A DNA stretch of 64,000 nt from Halorubrum coriense DSM 10284 (GTDB lineage: Archaea > Halobacteriota > Halobacteria > Halobacteriales > Haloferacaceae). The stretch is from NCBI RefSeq assembly GCF_000337035.1, contig NZ_AOJL01000017.1, forward strand, positions 1-64,000, given 5' to 3'. The notes under the pieces are model-generated. The model had not been told where the DNA came from, ran no database searches, and saw nothing but the letters and a program-made list of their open reading frames with translations. Made by a program: the position numbers and the translations under genes. Position 1 is the stretch's first letter. Each line of letters starts with the position of its first letter. Shown here one piece after another: positions 1-7,361 of this stretch.

Positions 1-190
1 CGGTGAGCGCTCGAAGAGCGCGAACCGCGAGGCTGGGGAGGCGTAGGGTGTGGTTGCTGGCAGTGTGGGGTGGGACTCGAAGGGGCAGTCGCGAGGACGA
101 AGCACGCCGACGTAAGCACTGGAAGGAGCGAGCAACGTGAGCGACTGAAGCGCGCAACGAGGCGCGCGAGTCCTCGCGACTGGGGCTTTG
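1..190 (+). repeat. Dispersed structured repeat, copy A
   Basis: No gene is supported here. A small hairpin (GCGCT/AGCGC arms, about 7-21) is followed by the core GAGGCTGGGGAGGCGT and then GGGGTGGGACTCGAAGGGGC. Both core blocks recur at 56.9 kb and, reverse-complemented, at 48.7-48.95 kb. Downstream, a 13-bp perfect inverted repeat (86-98 with 170-182) encloses a second hairpin (GCGCGC arms near 151-166), so the segment can fold into a long branched stem. It lies beyond the 3' end of the uridine kinase gene. Whether it is a mobile element, a structured RNA or a terminator-like element cannot be decided from one window. The left end may be cut by the window border. Confidence 0.6.
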
Positions 191-246
191 ACGGTGTTCG
201 CTACCGTTCTCCTTCTGGCCCGGTTAACTGGGACAACGCATCGCGA

Positions 247-945
247 TTAATCGTCGCCGTCGACGTCGAGCGAGCGCTTCTCGCCGAGCTCCTGTTCGAG
301 GCTGCCGCGCTCCCAGCTCCGCACCGCGTCGCCCTCGACCTCGGCGCGCAGCTTCTCCTCTAAGAGGTTCACCGCGACGCTGTTGGCCCCCTCCGGGATG
401 ATCACGTCGGCGTGTTTCTTCGAGGGCTCGATGAACTGCTCGTGCATGGGCTTCACCGTCGAGAGGTACTGGTCGATGACGCCCTCCAGGTCGCGGCCGC
501 GCTCGATCACGTCCCGGCGGATCCGGCGCAAGATTCGCACGTCGGCGTCGGTCTCGACGAAGAGCCGCAGGTCCATCATGTCGTTTATCGCCTCGTCGTA
601 CAGCGCCAGGATTCCCTCTAGGACGATGACGTCCGTCGGCTCGACGGTGACGCGTTCGTCCTTCCGGTTGTGGATCTCGAAGTCGTACTGCGGCATCTCG
701 ACGGACTGACCCTCCAAGAGGGCTTCGAGGTGCTGCCGGAGGAGTTCCCACTCGAACGCCGAGGGGTGGTCGTAGTTGACCTCCTGCCGCTCCTCGAACG
801 CGAGGTGCGAGAGGTCCTCGTAGTAGTTGTCCAGCGGGATCCGGGTGACGCTGTCGCCGAGGTCGCGGGTGACGAGCCGGGAGACCGTCGTCTTCCCCGC
901 GCCCGTCCCCCCCGCGATCCCGATCACGAACGAGGGAATAGCCAT
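247..945 (-). CDS. udk: Uridine kinase
   Basis: This 232-residue cytosolic enzyme phosphorylates uridine and cytidine with a nucleoside triphosphate in pyrimidine salvage. The P-loop GIAGGTGAGKT sits at residues 9-19, followed by the family segment RIPLDNYYEDL and the substrate-region residues YDHPSAFEW, with the usual C-terminal acidic tail. The length matches the uridine kinase/PRK family. The ATG start is chosen because homology begins at once and a TATA-like box lies 27 bases upstream, implying a leaderless transcript. An 18-bp perfect palindrome lies between that box and the start. A longer upstream extension of the frame is antisense shadow of the next genes. Confidence 0.95.
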   Translation of the reverse strand: MAIPSFVIGIAGGTGAGKTTVSRLVTRDLGDSVTRIPLDNYYEDLSHLAFEERQEVNYDHPSAFEWELLRQHLEALLEGQSVEMPQYDFEIHNRKDERVTVEPTDVIVLEGILALYDEAINDMMDLRLFVETDADVRILRRIRRDVIERGRDLEGVIDQYLSTVKPMHEQFIEPSKKHADVIIPEGANSVAVNLLEEKLRAEVEGDAVRSWERGSLEQELGEKRSLDVDGDD

Positions 946-946
946 A

Positions 947-964
947 CCGGCGTTCGAACGCCGG
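947..964. promoter_or_regulatory. Perfect palindrome in the udk promoter
   Basis: CCGGCGTTCGAACGCCGG is a perfect 18-bp palindrome lying between the udk TATA-like box (GTTTGAA on the plus strand at 968-974) and its start codon. This is the position where a dimeric repressor would block the pre-initiation complex. The operator role is inferred. Confidence 0.4.
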
Positions 965-1125
965 AGGGTTTGAACGCTCCCTTTTCCTCGTCGCGTGCGG
1001 CCTCCGATCGCACCGCACACGCGCCGCACGTCGAGTGGCGTGCGAACCGATCTCATGCGTACGTACGGCGCGGTTAAAACCCTACCGGGGGCATCTTTTA
1101 GCCGTTCGGAGCGGATCCGAGTCGT

Positions 1126-1854
1126 ATGCGAACAGATACCACGGTCCGAGACGTGATGCACCGCGAGTTCCTCGGCGCCAGCGAGTCGGACTCGCTCTCG
1201 GAGGCGGCCGCGCTGCTGGTCGACGAGGAGACGAACTGTCTGGTCGTCGTGCGCGGCGGCGAGCCGGTGGGGCGGCTGGAGTCCCGCGACGCGCTCGACG
1301 CGCTGCTCGACGCGACCGGCGTCGCCGGCGAGTCCGAGGCGGACCCCGCCGACCTCACCGTCGGGGACGCGATGGGCCCGCCGCTGCCGGCGGTGTCGCC
1401 GGACGACTCGCTGGCGGCGGTCGAGGAGCGCCTCGTCGCGGAGGGCGCGGACCGGGTGGTCGCGGTCGATGACGGAGCGGCGGTCGGGGTCGTCACGGAC
1501 GGCGACGCGCTCGCCGCGGTCGCGCCGCGGACGGGCACCGGCGCTGACGGGTTCGGCGGCGAGGCGCCCCCGGGCGAGCCGCGAGCGGACGAGGCGGCCC
1601 TGACGGCCGCGGCCGCGGCGGACTCCGGCGCGGGGCACGGCGCGGCGGCGACGATGGACCCTGAGGGCGCGACGGGCCGCGTCGCGGCCGGTCCGGGAGA
1701 CGGAGCGGCGGGGACCGACGGCGGCGGCGATCCGGTCGCGGAGGCCACGAGCGGGGCCTCGACGCAGGGGGTCTGCGAGAACTGCGGCGCGCTGGTCCCC
1801 GACCTCGTAACGTCGAACGGGCAGGCGGTCTGCCCGAACTGCCGCGAGATCTGA
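1126..1854 (+). CDS. CBS-domain protein with C-terminal zinc ribbon
   Basis: This 242-residue protein has two CBS motifs (about residues 1-60 and 65-135; note the starts VRDVMHREF and VGDAMGPPL), which in other proteins form a Bateman module binding adenine nucleotides. An Ala/Gly/Asp-rich linker follows (about 140-215), then a C-terminal zinc ribbon with CENC and CPNC pairs. The fusion suggests a nucleotide-sensing regulator that contacts nucleic acid or another protein, but no target is visible. A T-rich TATA-like box (TCTTTTAG, 1094-1101) lies about 28 bases before the ATG, so the mRNA is probably leaderless. It is transcribed divergently from udk. Confidence 0.85.
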   Translation: MRTDTTVRDVMHREFLGASESDSLSEAAALLVDEETNCLVVVRGGEPVGRLESRDALDALLDATGVAGESEADPADLTVGDAMGPPLPAVSPDDSLAAVEERLVAEGADRVVAVDDGAAVGVVTDGDALAAVAPRTGTGADGFGGEAPPGEPRADEAALTAAAAADSGAGHGAAATMDPEGATGRVAAGPGDGAAGTDGGGDPVAEATSGASTQGVCENCGALVPDLVTSNGQAVCPNCREI

Positions 1855-1920
1855 GCCGACCCCGAGGCGACCGATCCGGCGGCCGGCAGCCTCAACAGGC
1901 AGCGAGCCGAAGGCGAGCGC

Positions 1921-2466
1921 ATGGCCGAGACGGACGCGCGGATCGAGCCGGCGACCGCCGACGACGTCGACGCGGTCACCGACATGTGGGTCTCGCTCGC
2001 CGCGGGGCAGCGCGAGCACGGGGCCACGCTCCGCGCCGAGGCGAACCGGGCGACCGTCCGCGAGTGGGCCGCGCAGTCCGCCGTCACGGGCGAACTGTTC
2101 GTCGCCCGCGGCACGGAGGCGGCACCGGACGGGGCCGACGGAACCGACCTCGTCGGCTTCGTCGGCTTCACGCTCGAACGCGGCGGCTACGAGCGCGACG
2201 CCGTCCGCGGAACCGTCAGCAACCTCTTCGTCGTGCCCGACCGACGCGGAGAGGGGATCGGCGCGGCGCTGCTCGACGCGGCCGAGCGCGCGCTCGCCGA
2301 GCGGGGCGCGGACCGCGTGGCGCTGGAGGCGCTCGCCGACAACGACCGCGCCCGGGCGTTCTACGCGGACCGCGGCTACGACCGCCACCGCGTCGAGCTG
2401 ACGAAGTCGCTCGGCGGCGAGACCCGCGACGACGACGGCGACGGCGCGACGGGAGAAAGCGACTGA
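1921..2466 (+). CDS. GNAT family N-acetyltransferase
   Basis: This 181-residue protein has the GNAT fold. The acetyl-CoA-binding loop is visible as the strand VSNLFVVPDRRGEGIGAALLD (R-x-x-G-x-G/A type, about residues 98-118). It is followed by the ALEALADNDRARAFYADRGY motif typical of the C-terminal half of GNATs. The substrate is unknown; it could be a small molecule or a protein N terminus. The start codon lies 66 bases after the CBS gene and both run in the same direction, so co-transcription is possible. The acidic C-terminal tail is ordinary for this proteome. Confidence 0.88.
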   Translation: MAETDARIEPATADDVDAVTDMWVSLAAGQREHGATLRAEANRATVREWAAQSAVTGELFVARGTEAAPDGADGTDLVGFVGFTLERGGYERDAVRGTVSNLFVVPDRRGEGIGAALLDAAERALAERGADRVALEALADNDRARAFYADRGYDRHRVELTKSLGGETRDDDGDGATGESD

Positions 2467-2527
2467 CGCCGGCCGGGTTCGCGGAAAGCGACACGCACTC
2501 ATAGGAGGACCGAGTACGGCCGCACGC

Positions 2528-2601
2528 GCCAGGGGAGCATGGGTGGTTCATGCACTCGACTTGTAATCGAGACTTCCGGGGTTCAAATCCCTGCCCTGGC
2601 T
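2528..2601 (+). tRNA. tRNA-Thr (anticodon TGT)
   Basis: The acceptor arms GCCAGGG and CCCTGGC pair perfectly. The anticodon stem CTCGA/TCGAG encloses the loop CTTGTAA, giving anticodon TGT (reads ACA, Thr). The T arm carries GTTCAAATC. No CCA is encoded and no intron is seen. Seventy-four bases including the discriminator base. Confidence 0.95.
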
Positions 2602-2702
2602 TGACGCCGCGCGTCCGGTTTTTTCCCAGCGGCGCTCGCAGTGTCGCGCCCGGCGGTCGCGACCACCGATGGTTCTAGACCCGCTCGGTTTCAACGTGTC
2701 GT

Positions 2703-4145
2703 GTGAACGACCACCGAGATCACCGCGCCGGGCTCCGCACGCAACGCGAAGAGATCGACGACGCGCGACTGCCCGTCAGCGGGGCGTTTCCGGACTGGCT
2801 GTCCGGCGACCTGATCGGGAACGGGCCGGGGCAGTTCGAGGCCGGTGACACGGAGCTGCGCCACTGGTTCGACCCGTTCGCCATGCTCCGCCGGTTCCGG
2901 ATCGACGACGGCGAGGTCAGGTACGCGAACCGGTTCGTCCGGAGCCGCGACTACGCGTACGCGCGGGAGCGCGGCGGCGTTCGAACGCCGTTCCCGGGGA
3001 CGCCGCCCGACCGCCCGGTCTGGACGCGGCTCCGGCAGGTCCTCGACGGGACATTCCCGGACAACCCCGTCATCGGCGTCCAGCGGTTCGGCGACGAGTA
3101 CGCGGCGGTCACCGAGTCGCCGACCGCGCTGACGTTCGACCCCGACACGCTCGAAACGACCGGCCGGATCGACCTCACCGCGGGGTTGGACTGCGACCTG
3201 ACCCTCGCGCACGTTCACTACGACCCCGACGCCGAAGAGTTCCTCAATCTGGGGGTCTCGTACGGTCGCGACACCGTGTACACCCTGTTCAAGCGCCCGA
3301 AAGACGGCGGCACGCCGACCGCGCTGACCCGGCTCCGATTCGACGAGGCGCCGTACATCCACTCGTTCGCCGTGACCGACCGACACGTCGTCGTTACCGT
3401 GAACGCGTACGGGTTGGACACCGCTCGCCTCCTCAGGGGCGCGGTGACGGAGGAGACGTTCCTCGACGCGTTCCGACCGCTCTCGGCCCCCCTCCGCTTC
3501 GTCGTCCTCGATCGGTCGACCGGCGAGCGCGTGGCGACCGCGTCGGCACCGCCGGCGTTCGTCTACCACCACGCGAACGCGTTCGAGCGCGACGGCGAGA
3601 TCGTCGTCGACCTCGTCGCGTTCGACGACGAGCGCGCGGTCACCGGACTCGCGCTCTCGAACCTCCGGAGCGACGAGCCCGACCTCCCGCGGGGCGACCT
3701 GTGCCGGTACGCGGTCCCGCTGTCGGGCGGCGAGGCCGAGCGCGAGACGCTTCACCGCGGGCCGGTCGAGTTCCCGGTGATCAACTACCGCGCGGTCAAC
3801 GGCGAACCCCACCGGTACGTCTACCTCGCCGAGACCGACGGCGCGTCGAGCCTGCCGACCGATATCACGAAGGTGGACGTTGAGACCGGCACCGTTCGCC
3901 GCTGGCGCGAGTCGGGGACGCACCCCGGGGAGCCGCTGTTCGTTCCCGCCCCCGACGGAGACGACGAGGACGACGGGGTCCTGCTCTCGGTCGTGTTAGA
4001 CCCCGAGGCGGACCGCTCGCGGTTGGTCTGCCTCGACGCCGGGACGCTCGATGAGGTCGGGCGAGCCGAGCTTCCCCACCGCCTGCCGTTCGGCTTCCAC
4101 GGGCAGTTCTACGGGCTGTCGACCCCGGGACGCAGCATGGCGTGA
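2703..4145 (+). CDS. Carotenoid oxygenase family protein
   Basis: This 480-residue protein belongs to the RPE65/carotenoid cleavage dioxygenase family, non-haem iron enzymes with a seven-bladed propeller that cleave polyene double bases such as those of carotenoids. The four iron-binding histidines can be placed in LTLAHVHYD, PYIHSFAVT, FVYHHANAF and near the C terminus in PFGFHGQFY. The GTG start is followed directly by typical N-terminal sequence (FPDWLSGDLIGNGPGQFE). A retinal-forming or apocarotenoid-forming role is possible, but substrate and cleavage site cannot be read from sequence. It stands alone just downstream of tRNA-Thr, with no bop or crt genes nearby. Confidence 0.88.
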   Translation: MNDHRDHRAGLRTQREEIDDARLPVSGAFPDWLSGDLIGNGPGQFEAGDTELRHWFDPFAMLRRFRIDDGEVRYANRFVRSRDYAYARERGGVRTPFPGTPPDRPVWTRLRQVLDGTFPDNPVIGVQRFGDEYAAVTESPTALTFDPDTLETTGRIDLTAGLDCDLTLAHVHYDPDAEEFLNLGVSYGRDTVYTLFKRPKDGGTPTALTRLRFDEAPYIHSFAVTDRHVVVTVNAYGLDTARLLRGAVTEETFLDAFRPLSAPLRFVVLDRSTGERVATASAPPAFVYHHANAFERDGEIVVDLVAFDDERAVTGLALSNLRSDEPDLPRGDLCRYAVPLSGGEAERETLHRGPVEFPVINYRAVNGEPHRYVYLAETDGASSLPTDITKVDVETGTVRRWRESGTHPGEPLFVPAPDGDDEDDGVLLSVVLDPEADRSRLVCLDAGTLDEVGRAELPHRLPFGFHGQFYGLSTPGRSMA

Positions 4146-4220
4146 CGCCGCCGCCCGTCCCGCGGACCCACGTCGCGGTAATCGACGGAGGAGCGACGAC
4201 GGCTCCCCCCGCGGCCATCG

Positions 4221-4227
4221 CTTAAGT
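4221..4227 (+). promoter_or_regulatory. TATA-like box for the 4250 gene
   Basis: CTTAAGT is centred 26 bases before the ATG at 4250. The spacing predicts a leaderless mRNA and decides this start over the GTG at 4226, which would lie inside the promoter. Confidence 0.5.
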
Positions 4228-4249
4228 GCGCCCGACGCGCACGTCGGGT

Positions 4250-4453
4250 ATGGACTCGTCGGACCGAGCGCTGCTCGGCGCGGCCGGAATCGTCGGGGCG
4301 CTCGTGGTGGCCGTCGCGTTCGCCGGCGGTACCCTCTTCGGCTTCGATGAGTCGGTCGCGCGACCGCTCCGACTGCTCGCGGTCGAGCCGCTCACGTGGA
4401 TCGTGATCGCGGCGCTGCTCGTCGCGGTCGTCGGGAACGCCTACATCGACTGA
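4250..4453 (+). CDS. Small two-helix membrane protein
   Basis: This 67-residue protein has two predicted transmembrane helices: about residues 8-30 (LLGAAGIVGALVVAVAFAGG) and 43-62 (PLTWIVIAALLVAVVGNAY). A short charged loop with FDESVARPLR joins them. No family is recognised and no catalytic motif is seen. It lies convergent to the UspA gene that ends 45 bases away. The start is taken from promoter spacing. Confidence 0.6.
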   Translation: MDSSDRALLGAAGIVGALVVAVAFAGGTLFGFDESVARPLRLLAVEPLTWIVIAALLVAVVGNAYID

Positions 4454-4497
4454 CGGCGGCGGGCCGAACTCGGACCGAGACGGGTCGAGGGCGGGCC

Positions 4498-4917
4498 TCA
4501 CCGAACGACCGTCACCGGCACCGGCGAGCGCTGAAACACCGCCTTCGCCACGTTGCCGACGAGGAGTCGGTCCGCGAGCGACCCGCTGTGAGTACCCAAC
4601 ACGACGACGTCGAACTCCTCGGCGTGATCGAGGATACCCCGCGCGGGCTTTCCTACCTCCACGATCGTGTCGACCGTCGCGTCGCACTCCGCGGCGATCT
4701 CGCGGGCCCGCTCGAAGACGGGTTCGGCGGCCTCGCGGATCCCGTCGTCGCCGGCCTCCGACAGGGCGATCCCCGCGGCCGCCCCCATCATCGGCGACGC
4801 GCCGCCGACGACGTGTATCACGCTCACCTCGGCGTCTCGGTGGGCGTCGAGCGCGTACCGGAGCGCGCGCTCCGAGAGGTCCGAACCGTCCATCGCCACG
4901 AGCACGCGCGATATCAT
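4498..4917 (-). CDS. Universal stress protein (UspA family)
   Basis: This 139-residue single-domain UspA protein has the N-terminal strand VLVAMDGSDLSERALRYA and the C-terminal nucleotide-loop region GTHSGSLADRLLVGNVAKAV followed by SPVPVTVVR. The glycine spacing differs slightly from the canonical G-2X-G-9X-G(S/T) ATP motif, so ATP binding is likely but not certain. The ATG start is preferred over a TTG nine bases upstream. It is one of four UspA genes in this window, and its physiological trigger is unknown. Confidence 0.9.
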   Translation of the reverse strand: MISRVLVAMDGSDLSERALRYALDAHRDAEVSVIHVVGGASPMMGAAAGIALSEAGDDGIREAAEPVFERAREIAAECDATVDTIVEVGKPARGILDHAEEFDVVVLGTHSGSLADRLLVGNVAKAVFQRSPVPVTVVR

Positions 4918-4990
4918 ACCCGGCAAGACGCGCAGCTAGCCCATAAACGCAGGTGGTGATCCGCGCCCGCCTCGCCGGCCGAGCAGCCGC

Positions 4991-5503
4991 TCAGGCGTCG
5001 CCGTCCTCGATCGTCCGGACGAGCGCGTCGAGCGCGCGTTCGGCCGCGCCGCGCTTCACCGCGTCGCGGTCGCCGTTGAGGACGACCCGCTCGGTGCGGA
5101 CGAACGACTCGCCGGTGCCCCACGGGGCGGCGTGCGCGACGCCGACGTAGACGAGCCCAACCGGTTTCTCGTCGGTTCCCCCGGACGGCCCCGCGATCCC
5201 CGTCGTCGCGACCGCCCAGTCGGCGTCCGCCCGGTCGCGCGCGCCGGCCGCCATCTCGCGGACCACGGGCTCGCTCACGGCCCCGTGCGCGTCGAGCGAC
5301 TCGCGGGAGACGCCGAGCAGCTCCCGCTTGGCGTCGTAGGTGTACGTCACGAACCCGCGGTCGAAGTAGGCGCTCGCGCCGGGCACGTCCGTCACCCGCG
5401 ACCCGACCAGCCCGCCCGTGAGCGACTCCGCGGTCGCGAGGGTCTCGTCTCGGTCGCCGAGGAGCGCGTTCAGGCGTTCCGCCGGGGGCGTCGTGTCCTC
5501 CAT
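4991..5503 (-). CDS. CinA C-terminal family amidase (NMN deamidase-like)
   Basis: This 170-residue stand-alone CinA C-terminal domain is the family that in bacteria hydrolyses nicotinamide mononucleotide to nicotinate mononucleotide in pyridine-nucleotide recycling (PncC). Hallmarks are TAESLTGGLVGSRVTDVPG near residue 20 and TTGIAGPSGGTDEKPVGLVY around residue 110. Length and motif order match the family. The N-terminal molybdopterin-binding-like half of full CinA is absent, which is normal for archaeal versions. It is transcribed away from the adjacent methyltransferase gene. Confidence 0.9.
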   Translation of the reverse strand: MEDTTPPAERLNALLGDRDETLATAESLTGGLVGSRVTDVPGASAYFDRGFVTYTYDAKRELLGVSRESLDAHGAVSEPVVREMAAGARDRADADWAVATTGIAGPSGGTDEKPVGLVYVGVAHAAPWGTGESFVRTERVVLNGDRDAVKRGAAERALDALVRTIEDGDA

Positions 5504-5562
5504 ACCGCCGCTCCGGGCGAGACGCCCCTGAGGTTTACGCCCCGTCGCGCCGAAGGCCGACC

Positions 5563-6267
5563 GTGACCGACACCGACTGGGACGACCGCTTCGCGTCGGG
5601 CGAGTACCCGCGCGCCCCCGAGCCGTCCCCCGTGCTCCGCGCCTACGAGCCGTCGCTGCCCGACGGCCGCGCGCTCGACGTCGCGGCGGGGACCGGCCGC
5701 AACGCCGTCTACCTCGCGGCCCGCGGCTACGACGTGGACGCGCTCGACGCGTCGGAGGTGGGACTCCGCGTCGTCCGCGAGCGCGCCGTCGAACGCGGGG
5801 TCGGAGACCGGGTCGAGACGGTCCGCGGCGACGTCTCGACGTACGGCTTCCCGGCGGAGACGTACGCGGTGATCACGATGAGCTACTTCCACGCGCTCGA
5901 CCGGGTCGCCGACATGATCGCGGCGCTCGAACCCGACGGCTACCTCTACGTCGAGGGACACCTGCGGTCCGCGGAGCCGTCGCCGTCGGGGCCGAGCGAC
6001 GACCGCTACCGCTTCGCGGCGAACGAACTGCTTCGGGCGGGACTGGGGCTGAGCGTGCGCTACTACGACGAGACGACGACCGAGCGCCCGGGCGACCGCC
6101 GGCGCGCCGCGGCGCGGTTGCTCGCGCAGAAGTCGACGGGCGGACGGCAGTCGTACCCGACGCGCCCGGACGCCCCGGACCGGTGGCCGGGAGACGCGAC
6201 CGATCGGCCCACCGCGGACGGTTCCGCCACCGGTGCCGAGAGCGCCGCGGACGGGCGAGACGCGTGA
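5563..6267 (+). CDS. Class I SAM-dependent methyltransferase (TehB-like)
   Basis: This 234-residue protein has a Rossmann-type methyltransferase core. Motif I is ALDVAAGTGRNAVYLAARGYDVDALD (about residues 38-63), and the VITMSYFHALDR segment follows motif II. The opening WDDRFASGEYPR resembles tellurite-resistance TehB-like and thiopurine-type methyltransferases. The C-terminal ~45 residues are low-complexity and probably disordered. The substrate is unknown. A GTG start opens the frame, and its TGA stop overlaps the GTG start of the next gene by four bases, indicating translational coupling. Confidence 0.85.
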   Translation: MTDTDWDDRFASGEYPRAPEPSPVLRAYEPSLPDGRALDVAAGTGRNAVYLAARGYDVDALDASEVGLRVVRERAVERGVGDRVETVRGDVSTYGFPAETYAVITMSYFHALDRVADMIAALEPDGYLYVEGHLRSAEPSPSGPSDDRYRFAANELLRAGLGLSVRYYDETTTERPGDRRRAAARLLAQKSTGGRQSYPTRPDAPDRWPGDATDRPTADGSATGAESAADGRDA

Positions 6268-6824
6268 GCGACGACGCGTCCGCGTCGCCCGCGGCGGTCC
6301 TCCGGACGCTGGTGGCGCGCGCGGTCGACGACGACGACCCGGCCGGGCTCGTCGACCGAGTCGAAGTCGCCGAACGCGGGGCGGGGCCGAAAGGCGGCTC
6401 CGGAGGCGGGCGCGACGCCCGGACGCCCGTGGAGCGCCTCGCCGGACTGATCGCCGAGGCCGACGGCGTCGTGGCCGTCGTCCCGCGGTTCGACGCCGAC
6501 CTCGCCCGACGACTGAACGAGTCGGTGGCGGCGGTTCCGCACGAGGTCCGCGTCGTGTTCACCGACGCCGCGGGCGACCGCCTCGCCGGAGCGACGGGGC
6601 CGATCGTCCGGCGCGCGCTGGCCGAGCGCGGCGTCGACGCGTACCGGCACGACGGGGAGTCGCCGGTGGCGGTGGTCCTCGCCGACGACCGCGCCGCGGT
6701 CGGGCTGATCGACGGGGACGGTGTCGCGGCGCTGCTGACGACGGACGACCCGGCGGTCCGGGAGTGGGCGGCCGCGACCTGTGGACGCTACCTCGACGCG
6801 GCCGAACGGGTGACCGAGGGATGA
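6264..6824 (+). CDS. Hypothetical protein coupled to the methyltransferase
   Basis: This 186-residue protein starts at a GTG that overlaps the preceding stop codon (GTGA), which fixes the start better than an upstream ATG buried in the previous gene. After a variable N terminus it shows alternating strand/helix segments (GVVAVVPRFDADLARRLNE, EVRVVFTDAAGDRLAG, SPVAVVLADDRAAVGLIDG). This resembles the effector/sensor half of some haloarchaeal TrmB-type regulators, but no helix-turn-helix is present. Function is not known; a role together with the methyltransferase is suggested only by coupling. Confidence 0.65.
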   Translation: MSDDASASPAAVLRTLVARAVDDDDPAGLVDRVEVAERGAGPKGGSGGGRDARTPVERLAGLIAEADGVVAVVPRFDADLARRLNESVAAVPHEVRVVFTDAAGDRLAGATGPIVRRALAERGVDAYRHDGESPVAVVLADDRAAVGLIDGDGVAALLTTDDPAVREWAAATCGRYLDAAERVTEG

Positions 6825-6913
6825 GCGCGCCGGCCCCGGGTCGGTGACGAGAGACCCGAGTCGGTGACGCGGGGCCCCGGACCGCTTTTCAGGGTCGCCG
6901 TCGAAGGCCGCAT

Positions 6914-7255
6914 ATGAAAGCGCTACTGCTGTTGGTTGCCGGGATCGGCGGACTGCTCGAAGCCGTCGCGCCGCGGCGCGCCGTCGCGCTCTGGACGCGC
7001 GCGCTCTACCGGAACGCCGGCGAGGCGGAGCCGCGCGACTGGGTGTACGCGGCCGCGAAGGTCGAGGGGACCCTGATCGCGGCCGGCGCGCTCGTCGGGC
7101 TGTACCGGCTCGCGACGGCGGACGAAGCGACCGAGGGAGACGACGAGGCGAGCGCGGACGAAGCGACCGAGGGAGACGACGAGGCGAGCGCGGACGAGCG
7201 CGCCGTCGACGCGGGAGGCGACGCGGACGCAGGGCTCCGCGCCGACGCGGCGTGA
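6914..7255 (+). CDS. Small membrane-associated protein with tandem acidic repeat
   Basis: This 113-residue protein starts with a hydrophobic helix (residues 2-15, ALLLLVAGIGGLLE). A second hydrophobic stretch lies around residues 50-66 (VEGTLIAAGALVGLYRL). The C-terminal third is a highly acidic tail made of two exact copies of a 12-residue unit (DEATEGDDEASA) plus the start of a third. At the DNA level this is a perfect 36-base tandem duplication (7118-7153, 7154-7189), probably a recent slippage product. No function is recognised. Confidence 0.7.
   Translation: MKALLLLVAGIGGLLEAVAPRRAVALWTRALYRNAGEAEPRDWVYAAAKVEGTLIAAGALVGLYRLATADEATEGDDEASADEATEGDDEASADERAVDAGGDADAGLRADAA
7118..7198 (+). 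repeat. 36-base tandem repeat inside the coding sequence
   Basis: Two perfect in-frame copies (7118-7153 and 7154-7189) and nine bases of a third encode the acidic tail of the small membrane protein. Exact identity of the copies indicates recent origin and likely copy-number variation between strains. Confidence 0.9.
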
Positions 7256-7361
7256 TCCGATAGACCGTCCGAGGCGTCGGGCGCGGTGACCGGAGAGGTC
7301 GTCCGACGGGTCGGGCGGAGATACCCGAACGTATATGAACGAGGTCGCGGTACGCGTTGAC

